Source: Malaya genurostris
Taxonomy: Eukaryota; Arthropoda; Insecta; Diptera; Culicidae
DNA length: 64,000 bases
NCBI RefSeq assembly: GCF_030247185.1
Contig: NC_080572.1
Coordinates: 298,392,314 to 298,456,313, forward strand
Reading direction: 5' to 3'
The notes beneath the pieces were generated by a model. The model was given only the letters and a program-made list of their open reading frames with translations, was not told the origin of the DNA and did no database searches. The translations under genes and the position numbers were made by a program. Positions 53,693 through 64,000 of the stretch are shown here, piece after piece. Numbering within the stretch: position 1 is the first letter of the stretch; each line of letters begins with the position of its first letter.

Positions 53693-54600
53693 TAAAGACT
53701 GTCCCAGAAAGTATGGACTCAACCAAAAACCGCTGCCATTTCGCAATGGTTCAGAATCTGTCAATTTTTATGACTGCGTCCTGTTGTTTATACACTTCTC
53801 TAACCACTTGTGCAGTTGTTTATTCGTTTTCATTAGTTTGTTTCCAATTGCGTGGACTTTCAGCAGAACAACGTCGAAAAATTGTGTACAAATGGTGCAC
53901 AGAACGCAGACTGTCACTGAAAAAGATAGCAAAAATGGAAGGAGTAAGTGAAAAAGCCATGCGAAATGCAATCAGGAAGTTCGGTGAGGATAACACCTTT
54001 GAGGATAAACCGAAAACGGGTCGAAAAAAATGTCCTGCTGACCCTCAGTTGGATAAACGTATACTGAAGGCGTTCGAGCAAAAGAAGGAGGTGGGCACTT
54101 CGAAGTCATATGTTCTTCGTGCCAAAGAACGTTTGAATCTTCGGACCTATAAGAAGCAGAAACAACCAAAACGTAGTCCGAAACAAGAAGCATCGATCAG
54201 GCCGATGGTTCGAATACTGTACAATACGATTCTTGCTGGAAATTGGAACTGCATAATCATGGACGACGAAACCTACGTGAAACTCGATTACAAATCCTTA
54301 CCGGGACCACAATATTATACGGTGCGAGAAGAGCAAATGTTAAACCAGACATCGATGGAAGTCGAAAAATTTGGTAAGGAAGCTATGGTCTGGCAAGCAA
54401 TTTGTAGCTGCGGTAATATTTCGAAACCCTTCATCACCACTGCTTCAATGAACAGCGAAATATACATCAAGGAATGTCTACAAAAACGACTTCTACTCAT
54501 GATTCGAAGCCACAAGGATCCTGTTGTTTTCTGGTGAGATCTTGCTTCTTGCCACTACTCGAAATCAACGGTAGAATGGTTTACTACTAAAAATGTCACA
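53693..54600 (+). mobile_element. DD37E-type transposon, right part missing
   Basis: The left end TAAAGACTGTCCCAGAAAG (53693) matches the ends of the copy at 43061. The right terminal repeat is absent: homology stops at AAAAATGTCAC (about 54600), where the mariner terminal repeat begins. So the last third of the gene and the right end were lost. Confidence 0.9.
53713..54600 (+). pseudogene. DD37E-type transposase, truncated
   Basis: A 274-codon frame begins at the ATG inside the terminal repeat (MDSTKNRCHF); the true start is probably near RGLSAEQRRK (53850). It has LSLKKIAKMEGVSEKAMRN (HTH), a 9-codon gap after KKEV where the 43-kb copy has SVRDVVKRV, DDETYVKLDYK with the first aspartate (54260-54293), VWQAICSCGNISKPF, and stops at TGA (54535-54537) immediately before DLASCHYS with the second aspartate. 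The glutamate region is absent because the element is truncated. Compared with the copy at 43061 it is less frameshifted but shorter. Confidence 0.9.
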
Positions 54601-55040
54601 ATGAGAAGTCCACGGCCTAACAAAGAAAAAGTCGATTTTTTACCGTGAAACTTTTTTTTTTGTATCGTTTATTTACCCCCGGTTTTAACCTAATAATGGT
54701 CGTTCACCGGGTATATGAAACTTTTTCATTCTTCAGTATAATCTCCATCTAGAGCGATACACTTGACCCATCGGTCCCCTCCAACATTTTTATACCCTTT
54801 GAAAAACAAAAAAAAAAGATTTGTCAAGGCCTTCACATTAGGCTTCCGTTTCTGCAATGACCTCAGTATTCGACTAAAATTTCTTTCCTAGGAGAAACCT
54901 TTTCAAGAAGTTTGGGAATAGATAATAGTCGCTGGGGGCCAGGTCTGGAGAATACGGGGAATGGTCCGTACCGTAAATCATTCCATTTCACCGATGTTGT
55001 TTTATCAGCACACAAAACTCGTTTTTTTCTATAGCTTAAG
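54598..55040 (-). pseudogene. Mariner 3' half, abutting the DD37E element
   Basis: The terminal repeat (ATGAGAAGTCCACGGCCTAAC, 54601-54620) is followed on the minus strand by RWVKCIALDGDYTEE (about 54780-54735), then NVKALTN-like DNA, SNTEVIAETEA (54875-54840) and EYSPDLAPSDYYLFP (about 54960-54915) with the last aspartate of the triad. A stop separates GKKF from SNTEV. The 5' half with the first two aspartates is missing. It holds a 60-bp insertion at 54656-54715. Confidence 0.87.
54656..54715 (-). mobile_element. Truncated SINE or retroposon tail with target duplication
   Basis: A 60-base piece with a T-run and ATTTACCCCCGGTTTTAACC is flanked by TGAAACTTTT on both sides (54646-54655 and 54716-54725). 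It is absent from the otherwise parallel mariner end at 50543-50580. The 10-bp duplication and T-run indicate an RNA-copied insertion on the minus strand. Confidence 0.75.
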
Positions 55041-55062
55041 GGAGAGGGGGGGGGGGGGGAGT
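55041..55062. repeat. Poly-G run
   Basis: A stretch of about 14 G after GAGAG; the exact length is likely to vary between reads. Confidence 0.9.
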
Positions 55063-55875
55063 AGGGTCTAAACGATGAAAAAAATCATAATCTATACGAT
55101 TTTTTTTCAGAATTATCGTTTAACAATATAAATTCAAATGTTTTGCATGACAAAAAGCATACAACGAACAACATTTTGAATTTTTTTTCGTGGAAAAATA
55201 TTGAGAAATAAGTCGGTGAAGAGATATTTTTGAAGACGCTTCTAAAAAACCATGTTTTGCGGTGTCCACTGTATCTCAGCGCAGGCTAATCAGAAGTGAA
55301 CAAATCAAAGTAGCATAGTTAGAGTAGAAGTTTTTCGAGACCCCAACGTTTCTGTTTGATTTTTTTTTTAAATTTTTTGATTTTTTGGTGGTTGTTCAAA
55401 GTGAAAATTACGATTTTTCACGAAAAATCCGTTAATGTATTTTTCTAATTGATCTACCAATTGATTTGGAAGTATTAAATTTTAACACATATTTGAACAT
55501 CAGAATATCAATTTCAATTTGATCTGATTGAGCCAAGTTTTCACGAACCAATCGCAGTATGCCGTAATGATGTCATCCTCTCGACTCCTCTGACACAGTC
55601 GACGGCTTTGATCATGGCTTCACTCATCATATTTCATTCAGTAGCCGTCGATGTAAAGAAGCTTTGCACCACCATACATGAAAAAACACTGCACCGCAGA
55701 GTCGGCGAAACGTGTTAAACCCAAGTTGCAAGTTGATTTTGCAAATCGAAAGAACGACTCACTACGTTGATGTGTTCCCTCAAATCTAATGAAAATGTTG
55801 TTTAAATACGACATACTACAAATTTTCACGAGTTCATAAATTATTCCAAGTTACTGAAAATTGAAAATGGCAGAA
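55063..55875. other. No recognisable feature
   Basis: AT-rich. The 63-codon minus frame at 55638-55829 has no motif. It may be degraded Penelope-like sequence, because it leads into the fragment at 55880. Confidence 0.4.
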
Positions 55876-56140
55876 CATTGCGAATCCGAACGCAAATCAT
55901 TCCAAACTTCGATATCAATCTTAGTAACCTCAAAGTTCCTAACCCTTCTTTAACGATAATCAAAGGACTACCTAAAGTTCACAAACCAGAGAATGAACTA
56001 TTGGAAATCATTTCTTCGGTGGAAGTCCATATCTAAAAAATCTCCAAATGGCTAGTAAATAATTTTCATTCATGACGAAATAATGGTATCTTTCGATGTA
56101 ACCGCTTTATTCCCAAGTGCCCCAGTGAAAGATTCAATGA
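55876..56140 (+). pseudogene. Penelope-like element RT fragment
   Basis: Frames read IIKGLPKVHKPENELLEIISS (part; 55955-56015), then a stop, KISKWLVNNFHS (about 56037-56070), and after a second break MVSFDVTALFPSAPVKD (56085-56137). GLPKVHKP, the ISS block and SFDVTALFPSVP-like wording are hallmarks of Penelope-like reverse transcriptases, in which the Asp of SFDV is the first catalytic acid. The fragment ends at 56140; the YADD and GIY-YIG parts are absent. Confidence 0.88.
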
Positions 56141-56235
56141 ACCTGCCGAAACTACGGAAATCTACGAAAAAAGACGCGTAACTTCGGAAATCGGCGTAAA
56201 AAGAAACCACGTAAAAAGACCTCAGTGTACTTCAG
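56141..56235. repeat. Element-end fragment (GTAACTTCGGAAATC..CTCAGTGT)
   Basis: Shares GTAACTTCGGAAATC, GGCGTAAAAA and CCTCAGTGTA with 6066-6109. AAACTACGGAAATC just before it is a poorer copy of the same words, so the unit may be tandem. Confidence 0.5.
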
Positions 56236-57440
56236 ATGTGACGAAACACAACCCAGATTGCCACTCGATTGAACAGCAGTTTTCAAACTGCTAATTGCAT
56301 TGCCAGTCTTGCATTTCTGGTGGTTTCGCAGCAGTGAACTTTACAATCATGAATTACAAATAGTAAGAGTAATTTTGTATGGTTCTTTTTTGTCGGTACT
56401 TTCAACAACAGAAACAGGGTAATAGACAGAAACGTGACTAGTGAACCAATTGCCCGTCCTCTGCTTTTGCTAGACAGTGGTATCTATAAGATCCAGTATG
56501 AGATTTTATTTTTCTAACATACAATGTAATATGCATCAAGGATCTTGAACTATTTGAAATAAAATGATGGTTGAAAAAATAGCAAGATAGTAATGTCAAA
56601 CACATAGCCCAAATGACAAGAGTACGACAGAAATTTGATTCGATTATGGAGCTTTCTTAATGTCGTCGTTTTAATGTAAAGGTCTTTTACTTCTCGGGCC
56701 AGGAAAACTTTTTGATACTATTTTTGGAACGGAACCCAGCAGGATCGAAATTGAAAATTGAAACATTTTCACGACAACTTGTTAACTTGTCGACTTCGAT
56801 CGATTTGATTATCTGGCTCGGTTTGATAAATCGAAAATTTTAGAGCTTCCCAAGTTCAATTGATTTCTTTCTAAATTCATATATCTTAGAATATTTCAAA
56901 CAATTGTTCTAATCGCAGTCACTCAATCCAGTTTGATTAGGTGGAAAACCCACTAGCAGTTCGTATTGGAATATGAAGTGGCCCTGAAAAGGGCCGTTCG
57001 ATGTGACATCATTCATTTGAAATAAATTATTTGTGAAATACCAGTTGCTTCATAATCAGGTTCATTTCATCAAAAGAAAAACCCTTTGATCGAATTGTAC
57101 CATCACAGGAAAGGGTTGTTTGTTAGTAAAACTTCGAATTACATTATCATGCGATTATTGCTCTGGGTAGCCGGCCACCGAGAATATGTTGCAATTTTAT
57201 TGTGTTTTGTATTAATATATGCTACCTACTAAAATACAAAATTCCTTCCGAAACTCGTACAGCTGTCGGGAGGTTCGCTATCAATACATTCATTGAATTC
57301 GTTGTGTTCTGTTTTTTTTTCTCAATAGACAACCGTAATACAAACAAGATATCACTCGATCACCATCAATGGAGCAACAATGCCTTTCGCGATACGAAGT
57401 AATGTCGATATTTATTCCTTAAACAAAATAATAAAATACT
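56236..57440. other. No recognisable feature
   Basis: AT-rich DNA. I found no gene, and no repeat with recognisable ends. The 66-codon frame at 57202-57402 has no motif. Confidence 0.5.
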
Positions 57441-57455
57441 AAATGAATCTTAACT

Positions 57456-57610
57456 TTTTTTTGTTTCAATTATAGAGGTTTTAACCTTAAGGTCAATCAC
57501 CTCTTCGGGCCAGAAAAGCTTTCTGACCCTATGTGCGGGGGTTGGGGATCGAACCTAGGAGGGCTTGGTGATAGGCAGCGACTTACCCATCACGCTATAC
57601 CCGTCCCCTT
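57456..57610 (-). mobile_element. tRNA-derived SINE with 10-bp target duplications
   Basis: Flanked by AATCTTAACT at 57446-57455 and again at 57611-57620. On the minus strand it starts GGGGACGGGTATAGCG and carries an A box TATAGCGTGATGGG (57599-57586) and a B box GGTTCGATCCC (57555-57545), the split internal promoter of RNA polymerase III. A tRNA-unrelated body with TTAAGGTTAAAACC follows and it ends in an A-run at the T-run 57455-57463. The clean duplications indicate a recent insertion. Confidence 0.93.
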
Positions 57611-57620
57611 AATCTTAACT

Positions 57621-57829
57621 ATATGAACATACGTTCTAGTTAAGCACGATCGCAAGAGATATCTGCACGATTTAAAACATCACGTACGCGTCTCAAACTT
57701 AGTGTTTAATCCGAAGAAAAAAAGATCCATTGATCAAACGTTCCCCGAATAATCGGCGGAGTTTCATCTAGCCCGATTTTTAGTAAGGAGAAATAAAAGA
57801 CATTGGAAATAAGAAAAATGTGAAAACCG
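57621..57829. other. No recognisable feature
   Basis: Short AT-rich spacer. Confidence 0.5.
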
Positions 57830-59010
57830 ATTTCCTGACTCATCTTTTGATCAGTTTTAAAAACAATTGTTCGTTGAATAAAAACAGGAAAATAATCTAA
57901 GATTCAAAACACCCTTCATTTCCGGAATCGAAAGTATTATCCACAATAAATCCATGGTAGGACATTATCGTTTGAATCTATAAATTTGTGAAAATCGACT
58001 TGGCCATCTTGAAGAAAAGTAAGGTAGATCCTTTTTGCAGTTTTTGATCACTATTTCCAATACTTTCGAAATCTAATTTCGAAGTCTGGAATAGTCAAAA
58101 TTGGTTTGTATGACCAGCCACCACTATGACCTACAAATTGGAACAGTTTTGAACCTTGTTAAAAGGAATTTTCCTCTTTCACTGCGTCGCTTAACCATCT
58201 CTGAGAAAATATTCCGATGTTTCATTTTGGAGTATTTCAATACTGTTTTCGGTGCTCCCGGGATCGGAAATCGGGAGCCAGGATAGCCGACATTAATTTG
58301 ATAGGTCGTTTACTAACAAAGACTCACGGTTTCGGAAAAGTTTCGAGACCAGTTCAGAATTCATTTTACGTTTTTTGCATTGCCTCTTAAAGTGGCGAAA
58401 AGTGTAATTTTGGAACCAAAAGTTGTATCCGGTTGCAATTCTAAAGTTATGTATGGAACCATAAGGCCTCTGATTAGATCCTATTTTCTTTATTTCGTTA
58501 TATATGAGGAAAGTGAGTAAGTAATCACCTTCGGTGTTGGTTTTCGTTTTCTTTATGGCGTGTACGAAATTGAACAAAGCACGCGCTGTGCAGAGTTTGG
58601 AAAGGTGTGTTGTGTTTTCTTCTTCCGTGGCAGCACGTACCGGCTTTGTATCGTCATTTTGTATGGCGGTTTCCAATTATCGCGTTTTAGTTTTCCGAAG
58701 CCGGATCCGAATGAAATGTTCCAGAAATTTGAAAATAACTTCTATACCTTTCGTTTGAGTCCTAATTTGTGAAAATCGATGAAGCCATTTTCGACAAAAT
58801 TGAGTGTAATTTTTTTCCTTAATTTTCAAATATTATCCTATAACTCCGGAACCAAAAGTCGGATCCAATTGAAATTCAATAGCAGGCTATGGGACCACAA
58901 GACCTTTCATTCAAGTTGGTGAAAATCGGTGCAGCCATCTCCAAGAAAAGTGAGTGCATATTTTTGTTACATAAATACATTAAACTGAATTTACACTTGG
59001 TTACGTAACT
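57830..59010 (-). repeat. Repeat family M, several units
   Basis: CATTTCCGGAATCGAAAG (57918), AAATCGACTTGGCCATCTTG, GGGATCGGAAATCGGGAGCC (58259), GCCGGATCCGAATGAAATG (58700) and CTCCGGAACCAAAAGTCGG (58845) mark at least four reverse units. Two opposed frames (58293-58676 minus, 58534-58758 plus) fall here and are not supported as genes. Confidence 0.78.
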
Positions 59011-59015
59011 TTTTT

Positions 59016-60202
59016 TGTCGTGAATACGACTTACTTTACTATGGGGTGCCTTTTCAAAATTTACCCTCTGAGAGAGTGATAAGTTTTTGATCGTGAATAT
59101 CTCTTGTTGTATCTAACGAATCAACATAATTTTTGATACATGCCATCGGAAATATGATCACAATTTTATGATAAAATTTTCAGTTGTGTGACATAATCTC
59201 AAATAGTTCAAAATTCAACTGTTCTGAAATGTTTGGTATAAACGAGTATCAAAGAGGATAATTCATATGGCGCGTTTGCCTTTCTCGTATTTTGAAAGCT
59301 CATAGCTCAGTGATCTGTGGAAGGATTTATATAATCTAACTACCAATAGAATCGAAATTTTTCAACTTAAACGTGTATAGCAAAAGCATTGAAATATTTC
59401 AATAGTACACTATTGAAAAACCTATCTCATTTGACCCATGTCAACACCAGCCAATCAGAACGCGTTCTGTGGAAGAGAACAAAATAGCTGCTGCTGCACA
59501 ACAAATCGTCCGAAAAAAATGTTCCGAAAAGTGGTGAATATCGCAGTGAGTTCCTCAATTTGCTCCTTCTGAATGCTAGAAACGAATCCCTACAGCATAT
59601 TGATAGTTTCTTTCAATAAATTATGCAAATCCGAAATGAAATAATCGACATGAAAATTCTGTATGCGGCTATTTTTAGAGCCGTTAGGACCACCCATTAG
59701 TGAAAAAGCTACAAACGAAATCAGGTAAGAACAAACCTCTCAACAAAAATTGGATCAGTTTGGATTCTATCGCCACTGCGAGCAGATGTGTTTTGTGTCG
59801 TCTGCAAAGCTAGTTTCGCTTTCGACAAGAGCGATTACGTCACAGCTGCCAGTCATTAGCATTGGGAAAAAAACAACGGTGGAGAGCATTGCACAAGATC
59901 AGCCGTTCTAATGGCTCTAAAAGTTTTCTAAAGAACTATTAGGATTTGTTGTTCGCAAATCGTAGGGAATTATCCTCAGTTTACTGCAAATCAAGAACAG
60001 TTTGCTTAGATTTGTGCACTTTTCGGTGTGTGAAATTCACAGTAATCGAGATCAAGTGAAGCTTTCTTTGTTTTTGCGAAAAATGTGAAAAAGGGGAATG
60101 CGTGCATAATTCATACAATTGATATTCGGAAGTGTTAAGGAACATGTCAGTTGTTTTCGTATTCACGACATCCAGTTATGTCTCTGACATTACCCACCCG
60201 CC
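59016..60202 (-). repeat. Repeat family H, copy 3
   Basis: Runs from TGTCGTGAATACGA (59016) to CACCCGCC (60202), inverted relative to copy 1 and very similar to it, including the same internal deletion. It keeps CCAAT (GCCAATCAG near 59450), ATGCAAAT (near 59625), the palindromic TATA block (near 59672, weakened to TTTTTAGAGCC) and a CRE-like GATTACGTCA (59832-59841). The histone-type stem-loop of copy 2 is in the deleted part. Confidence 0.88.
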
Positions 60203-60204
60203 TT

Positions 60205-60290
60205 TTTTTTACCAACCAAATCCCAAATAACGTAAACTTTTTTTACGAACCTACTTCATAAATAGATGATTTGGCATACATCGAAAGTGA
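60205..60290. repeat. Element end, AATCCCAAATAACGTAAAC type
   Basis: Same end as at 34340-34430 and 61045-61140, here directly against the family H copy. The hairpin arm is degraded. Confidence 0.65.
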
Positions 60291-60775
60291 TTTCCGGCAC
60301 ATTTATATTCCATGGAAACTACTAAAATGTGGGTATTTTTGGAACGGGTTTAAAGAGTAGATTCCAGAAAATGATGTCTGTGGTATTTTGACATTCCAAA
60401 ATGGCGACTTCCGGTTGATTGATATTCCTTGAAAACCCTTACAATATGTGTATTTTCGGAAAGAATTGGATTTCAAAACGACCATAGATATCTTTTTTTT
60501 GCACACCAAATCCGTTCCGAAAATATCAATATTGTGAGTATTTTCAAGGAATATTAATAGACCGGAGGTGGTCATCTTGGATTCGGAACGATCACAAATA
60601 TCATTTTTATGACACCACGTCATATCTTTTCCGTAAGAGTTTTCAAGGAATATCAATAAACCGAAAGCCTTGGAATTTGAAACGAACTCAAACTTAATTT
60701 TTTTGCACTTACTCTTCACATCTGTTCTGAAAATACCCAGGTAATCAATAAGCACATATTGATGCCGCATTATGA
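60291..60775 (-). repeat. Inverted, diverged copy of the 117-bp tandem repeat
   Basis: GGTATTTTTGGAACGGG, ATGGCGACTTCCGGTTGATTG and ATATTCCTTGAAAACCC return about every 115-120 bases, being the complement of the unit at 33838-34270, with more differences between units. The open 155-codon minus frame at 60303-60770 comes from the repeat and is not a gene. Confidence 0.85.
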
Positions 60776-61140
60776 CAGCAAAAAACCGCTAATTGGCATT
60801 TCAATCGCACTTGAAACTGAATAAAGGCCGACTTTGGCAAAATATACGTCCATTCAAAGATAATGCTCATTTATGGCTGGTGTGCATTCTGAAAGCTGAG
60901 CTCTGATTAATTTACAACAGATGAACTTTCAGATTGCAGATATTGGGCTACAAGGATTTTTTTGGGTGCTTATAAAAGTCTATTTTAATGCCATTATTAG
61001 TGCTTACGGGTTACCTGAGTAGCCATATGATGGGCGGTTTCTACATCCCAAATCTCAAATAACGTAAACTTGTTTCACGAACTACCTCTTTTTACGAGCC
61101 CCCGTTTAGCTCGTGAATGGAGGTTTCGGTGTATTCAGAA
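60776..61140. repeat. Rest of the element and its second end
   Basis: The end CTCAAATAACGTAAACTTG followed by ACGAGCCCCCGTTTAGCTCGT and GAATGGAGGTTTCGGTGTA (61050-61135) is the complete form of the terminal hairpin region. Between it and the tandem repeat lies unassigned AT-rich DNA. Confidence 0.6.
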
Positions 61141-61615
61141 TGATAACCGAATGATGGCGGGGGCAATACGCATTATTTCGTCGCAGCGGTATCGTCATTG
61201 ACTGTTCAAACGTGGCAATCTCTCAAGCTCAAGCTATCGGAAAAATTTTGGATTCTACCTTATTTGGGAATTTCTCAAATAACGAAAATTTTTGCTTTTA
61301 CTGTTTGATTTCGGTAAATTTTCAAATTTTGAACTATCTTTTAAAAATTTTACTTTCATTTCCTTGTTTTTGAGTTGCATGCTACAAGTAAATTATTTAC
61401 AGTTTTTGCATTTCTTGATAGCCAATTTCAGTAAAGTTTCATGATCAATGGAACATAATCATCTTTTTTTTTAACCATTTGAAACTCAGTCATGACAGAC
61501 ATGAAGACCCGTCACTTATGGCAAAAGAAGAATGACCCAATCTACAATAATGGTTTCGAACAACAGAATTTTTAATGAAGCTGTAAATTTTCAAAAGAAT
61601 TTTTGTTCAACTTTA
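61141..61615. other. No recognisable feature
   Basis: AT-rich transition to the next unique island. Confidence 0.5.
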
Positions 61616-62700
61616 TCCTTCCCGGTGCCAGACGTCCTTTTCCTTCGATCTCCGTACGATCGACAAACGACAACCGATTCAACAACCTCAGGGCCGGGCT
61701 GCGCGCTGGGCTAATCTTTATTTATAAACAGTGTGACTCTTCGCCTGGATCACGGCAAGTGCCTAGGGTTTTTTGAGTACGATTCAGGTGTCGGATGCTA
61801 CTAATTGGTCGTTTGTTTTCTGCTTCGGTCGGGGTCGCGGAACTGAGACCATCGGTTTCACGTGCGCATTTGTGATTATTTATAACAAAAAAAAACGCTA
61901 CTGACGTTGTTTCGAGTCCGATTCGCAGCACCGGGCGCTCAGGATTTGGATCCGTGGAAGGAGGTTTGCCCTTGACACTCGTTCGTTTGATGGATAGAGG
62001 CGACAAGTTTGTCGATTCCGAAGTACTACCAGTGCCAGTGCGTGCACTCGGACAAAAGGGAACCTGTTGACTTAATGAGGGACTGATGATTTCCCCTTTT
62101 GTGGCTTGTCGCGTAACTTCTAAGTTGTTGTTCACGTCACTCACGATTCGTCATCTTTTTTATTTTTTGTTACTTGCTTTCGATTTAAAATGGTAATTCT
62201 AGTGGGTCCTTATGGAATACCCTTCGAATCCTCTACATGTTTCGCAGATTCCTTGCTCCGGCGGAACTCGTTTTTCGCTGGATCACTTCGAAACCTGACT
62301 GCACAAATAAAAATGCTTCTTGGTAAATTTTCTAGTTATTTTTCTCATTTTCCTCGCTCCATTTAGCACATTGATTGACTTCCACCAGAAACCTCCGTCT
62401 GCCATTTTGCAAGCCACTACCGCATCGACTGTTGTGTTATTTTTTCTCGTTTTTTTTCTTCTCTCAACATACACACATTTGTTGCTATCACCAACGGCTC
62501 AGGCTACTGCGATCGAGTCGATTTATGGCTGTTTGGAAAATTGGTACGCATGTTCCACGGCAACTCTACTACGGTATTGGTCGGTATTTCGACCTTGTCA
62601 CGATAATGCTAGCTGCTATGGAAATTTGGCAAATTTTATTATCATAAATAGAGAACCAACATTACTGGGACGCACCCTACCTCGGCTGTTGTAGACAACT
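61616..62700. other. Unique island with moderate GC
   Basis: Unique DNA with GGGCCGGGCTGCGCGCTGGG (61691-), a serine/threonine-rich minus frame (61722-62144) and a hydrophobic plus frame (62320-62694, TTG start) overlapping a minus frame (62283-62474). None has a recognisable domain and none is bounded by clear splice signals. The composition matches the other unique islands; a role as regulatory DNA or untranslated exon is possible. Confidence 0.4.
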
Positions 62701-64000
62701 GTATCGAACGGGGAAAATTGTCTACATTTCAATGCACCTGCTCATTTACATTTACAGTCGAATACAATAGAAAGTTTTGAGTTATTTTCCGAAGCACTTA
62801 CTTTCGATAAGCGTAGGAGGAAGTCGACCGTGCGGGGAAAATTGGGTTCGTTGGTTAGGTTGGACGTGTGGGTGAACTGCAGTTGAGCGATTAAAAATGA
62901 TGGATTGAACATAGATGAGTTTTCCAGTGAAAAAATTGAAAACTTATGTTGGAACTAATAGAAACTGATAAAATTTGAACTAATGCACGCAACTTCGTAG
63001 TTAAGGAATTTTTGAATGAGTCTTTTCATGGAACAGTGATATAAGTACTGCACGTTTTTCTTTCGGATTTTGTAATGCTCATTTATTTGGATACTTTCAA
63101 TTTGCCACCATCCAAATCATCGGCCAAGAGAGCCGAGGCAAGTCACCATCAGATAATGAAGACTTTTGTTCAAAACGCCTCCGAAAACAATAATTTTTTT
63201 TTCTTTGAATAACTGCAGTTTTTGCTTATATTTATCCTTTTTAGGCGAAATTTTTCGGGGTGCCGATAACCGAACACCTATTTTGAAATGACCAAAATTT
63301 ATCACTTTACTAAATTGATAATAAAATTTTTCCAATCGAAAGAATCAACTTAGTTTCTTAATCAGTTATTAGCTAGGGACTTTAGCTTTCCACGGATGTA
63401 TAGATGTCCGCATAATTTGCACTAAGTCAGAAGTTATGAGCTTAAAATAAAAGGGTGCCGGTAACCGAACAATCTCCCCTACTACTTCCAGAAATAAAAT
63501 ACACTGAAATCAAAGCAAAGTCTTGGCATGACATTCCTTTTGTTGGCTTTCTGTTTCAACAGAATTCGCAGCCTATTCTTTGCGTACAGAATCATGCACA
63601 AAAACAAACGAAAAATAGAGTTGTCTACCCAAAGTTATAATGAATACTGAATTGTGGTCAAACTCTAAAATATTAGAAAATATATTTCGAATAATTTCAA
63701 AATTTTGACTTGATTCTGTTTGGTAATTTTATTCGAATAATAGAAATTCTCAGTATTTGTAGCAAATTTCTTAAGAACTGCGTTTAACCTGTAGAATAAT
63801 ATTCTACTGCTTAAATAATTATCTTTCAACGAGAACTTGAAATTTCGAATATATCTGTAAATTGTTTTAGCTTCTTCATTTTACAAAAGGCACGGATGGG
63901 ATAGCCATCAATCTGTAGGTTTTAATAACAGCTTTAAAATAAAAGTTATCAAAAAAAATTAAAACCATGCTTTTTTTATTTAACTTTTTCGGATTATTTT
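62701..64000. other. Mostly unassigned AT-rich DNA
   Basis: The word GGTGCCGATAACCGAACA (63260) recurs as GGTGCCGGTAACCGAACA (63453), 190 bases apart in the same orientation, perhaps two ends or two units of an unrecognised repeat. I see no gene to the end of the window. Confidence 0.45.

Noticed and set aside
60303..60770. 155-codon minus frame
   Set aside because: It is a translation of the 117-bp-type tandem repeat; period and content match the repeat units.
62320..62694. Hydrophobic 124-codon frame resembling a membrane protein
   Set aside because: Starts with TTG, hydrophobicity comes from T-rich DNA, and the opposite strand is open too.
1..64000. CRISPR arrays, rRNA, bacterial operons or endogenous viral genes
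   Set aside because: Looked for; tandem repeats found are minisatellites or transposon parts, and no viral capsid, glycoprotein or RNA polymerase frame was recognised.

Overview
The window looks like gene-poor, repeat-rich dipteran DNA, most probably from a mosquito. The grounds are several Tc1/mariner transposases with DD37E spacing (a family known from mosquitoes), mariner, Jockey-like and I-group non-LTR retrotransposons, Penelope-like reverse transcriptase pieces, and a very abundant degenerate repeat whose wording (a 'pattern of ATTCAAATGAAAGGT ... ACTTCCGGTTCCGGA') I associate with culicid genomes. No bacterial-style operon, CRISPR array, rRNA or intact host protein-coding gene is visible. 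Species assignment is inference.

Layout. 0-4.4 kb: a (TTA)n microsatellite and two inverted copies of a repeat family (called H here; third copy at 59.0-60.2 kb) that carries CCAAT, octamer, CRE and palindromic TATA elements; one copy also carries a canonical histone-type 3' stem-loop. 4.9-5.5 kb: a unique GC-rich island with a strong splice-donor match on the minus strand. 5.5-13.3 kb: long hairpins, a nested duplication, two broken Jockey-like RT fragments and a broken DD37E transposase. 13.8-19.6 kb: a nearly complete I-group LINE on the minus strand with an intact 1230-residue ORF2 (endonuclease, RT, RNase H, zinc finger) and a damaged ORF1. 19.6-21.5 kb: a second unique island. 21.6-31.0 kb: copies of an abundant mosquito-type repeat (family M), a piggyBac-like MITE, a MITE with TACACGG ends and a 5'-truncated second copy of the LINE.

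31.2-32.5 kb: a unique island with GAGA-type tracts. 33.2-38.7 kb: RNase H and RT fragments, a 117-bp tandem repeat, two internally deleted mariners and an 8-bp-TSD hAT MITE. 41.1-42.6 kb: unique island. 43.1-47.1 kb: an almost full-length dead DD37E element, a dead mariner and a dead Jockey-like LINE. 47.3-51.5 kb: repeats, a tRNA-like SINE piece, Penelope and mariner fragments. 51.5-52.8 kb: unique island. 53.7-57.6 kb: DD37E and mariner joined end to end, a Penelope fragment, and a clean tRNA-derived SINE with 10-bp target duplications. 57.8-61.2 kb: family M, family H copy 3 and the tandem repeat again. 61.6-62.7 kb: last unique island.

The unique islands (about 5, 20, 32, 42, 52 and 62 kb) are the best candidates for host function, as regulatory DNA or untranslated exons of one or more large genes; everything between them is mostly mobile DNA at different stages of decay. 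The likeliest novelty is repeat family H and its histone-like regulatory signals.
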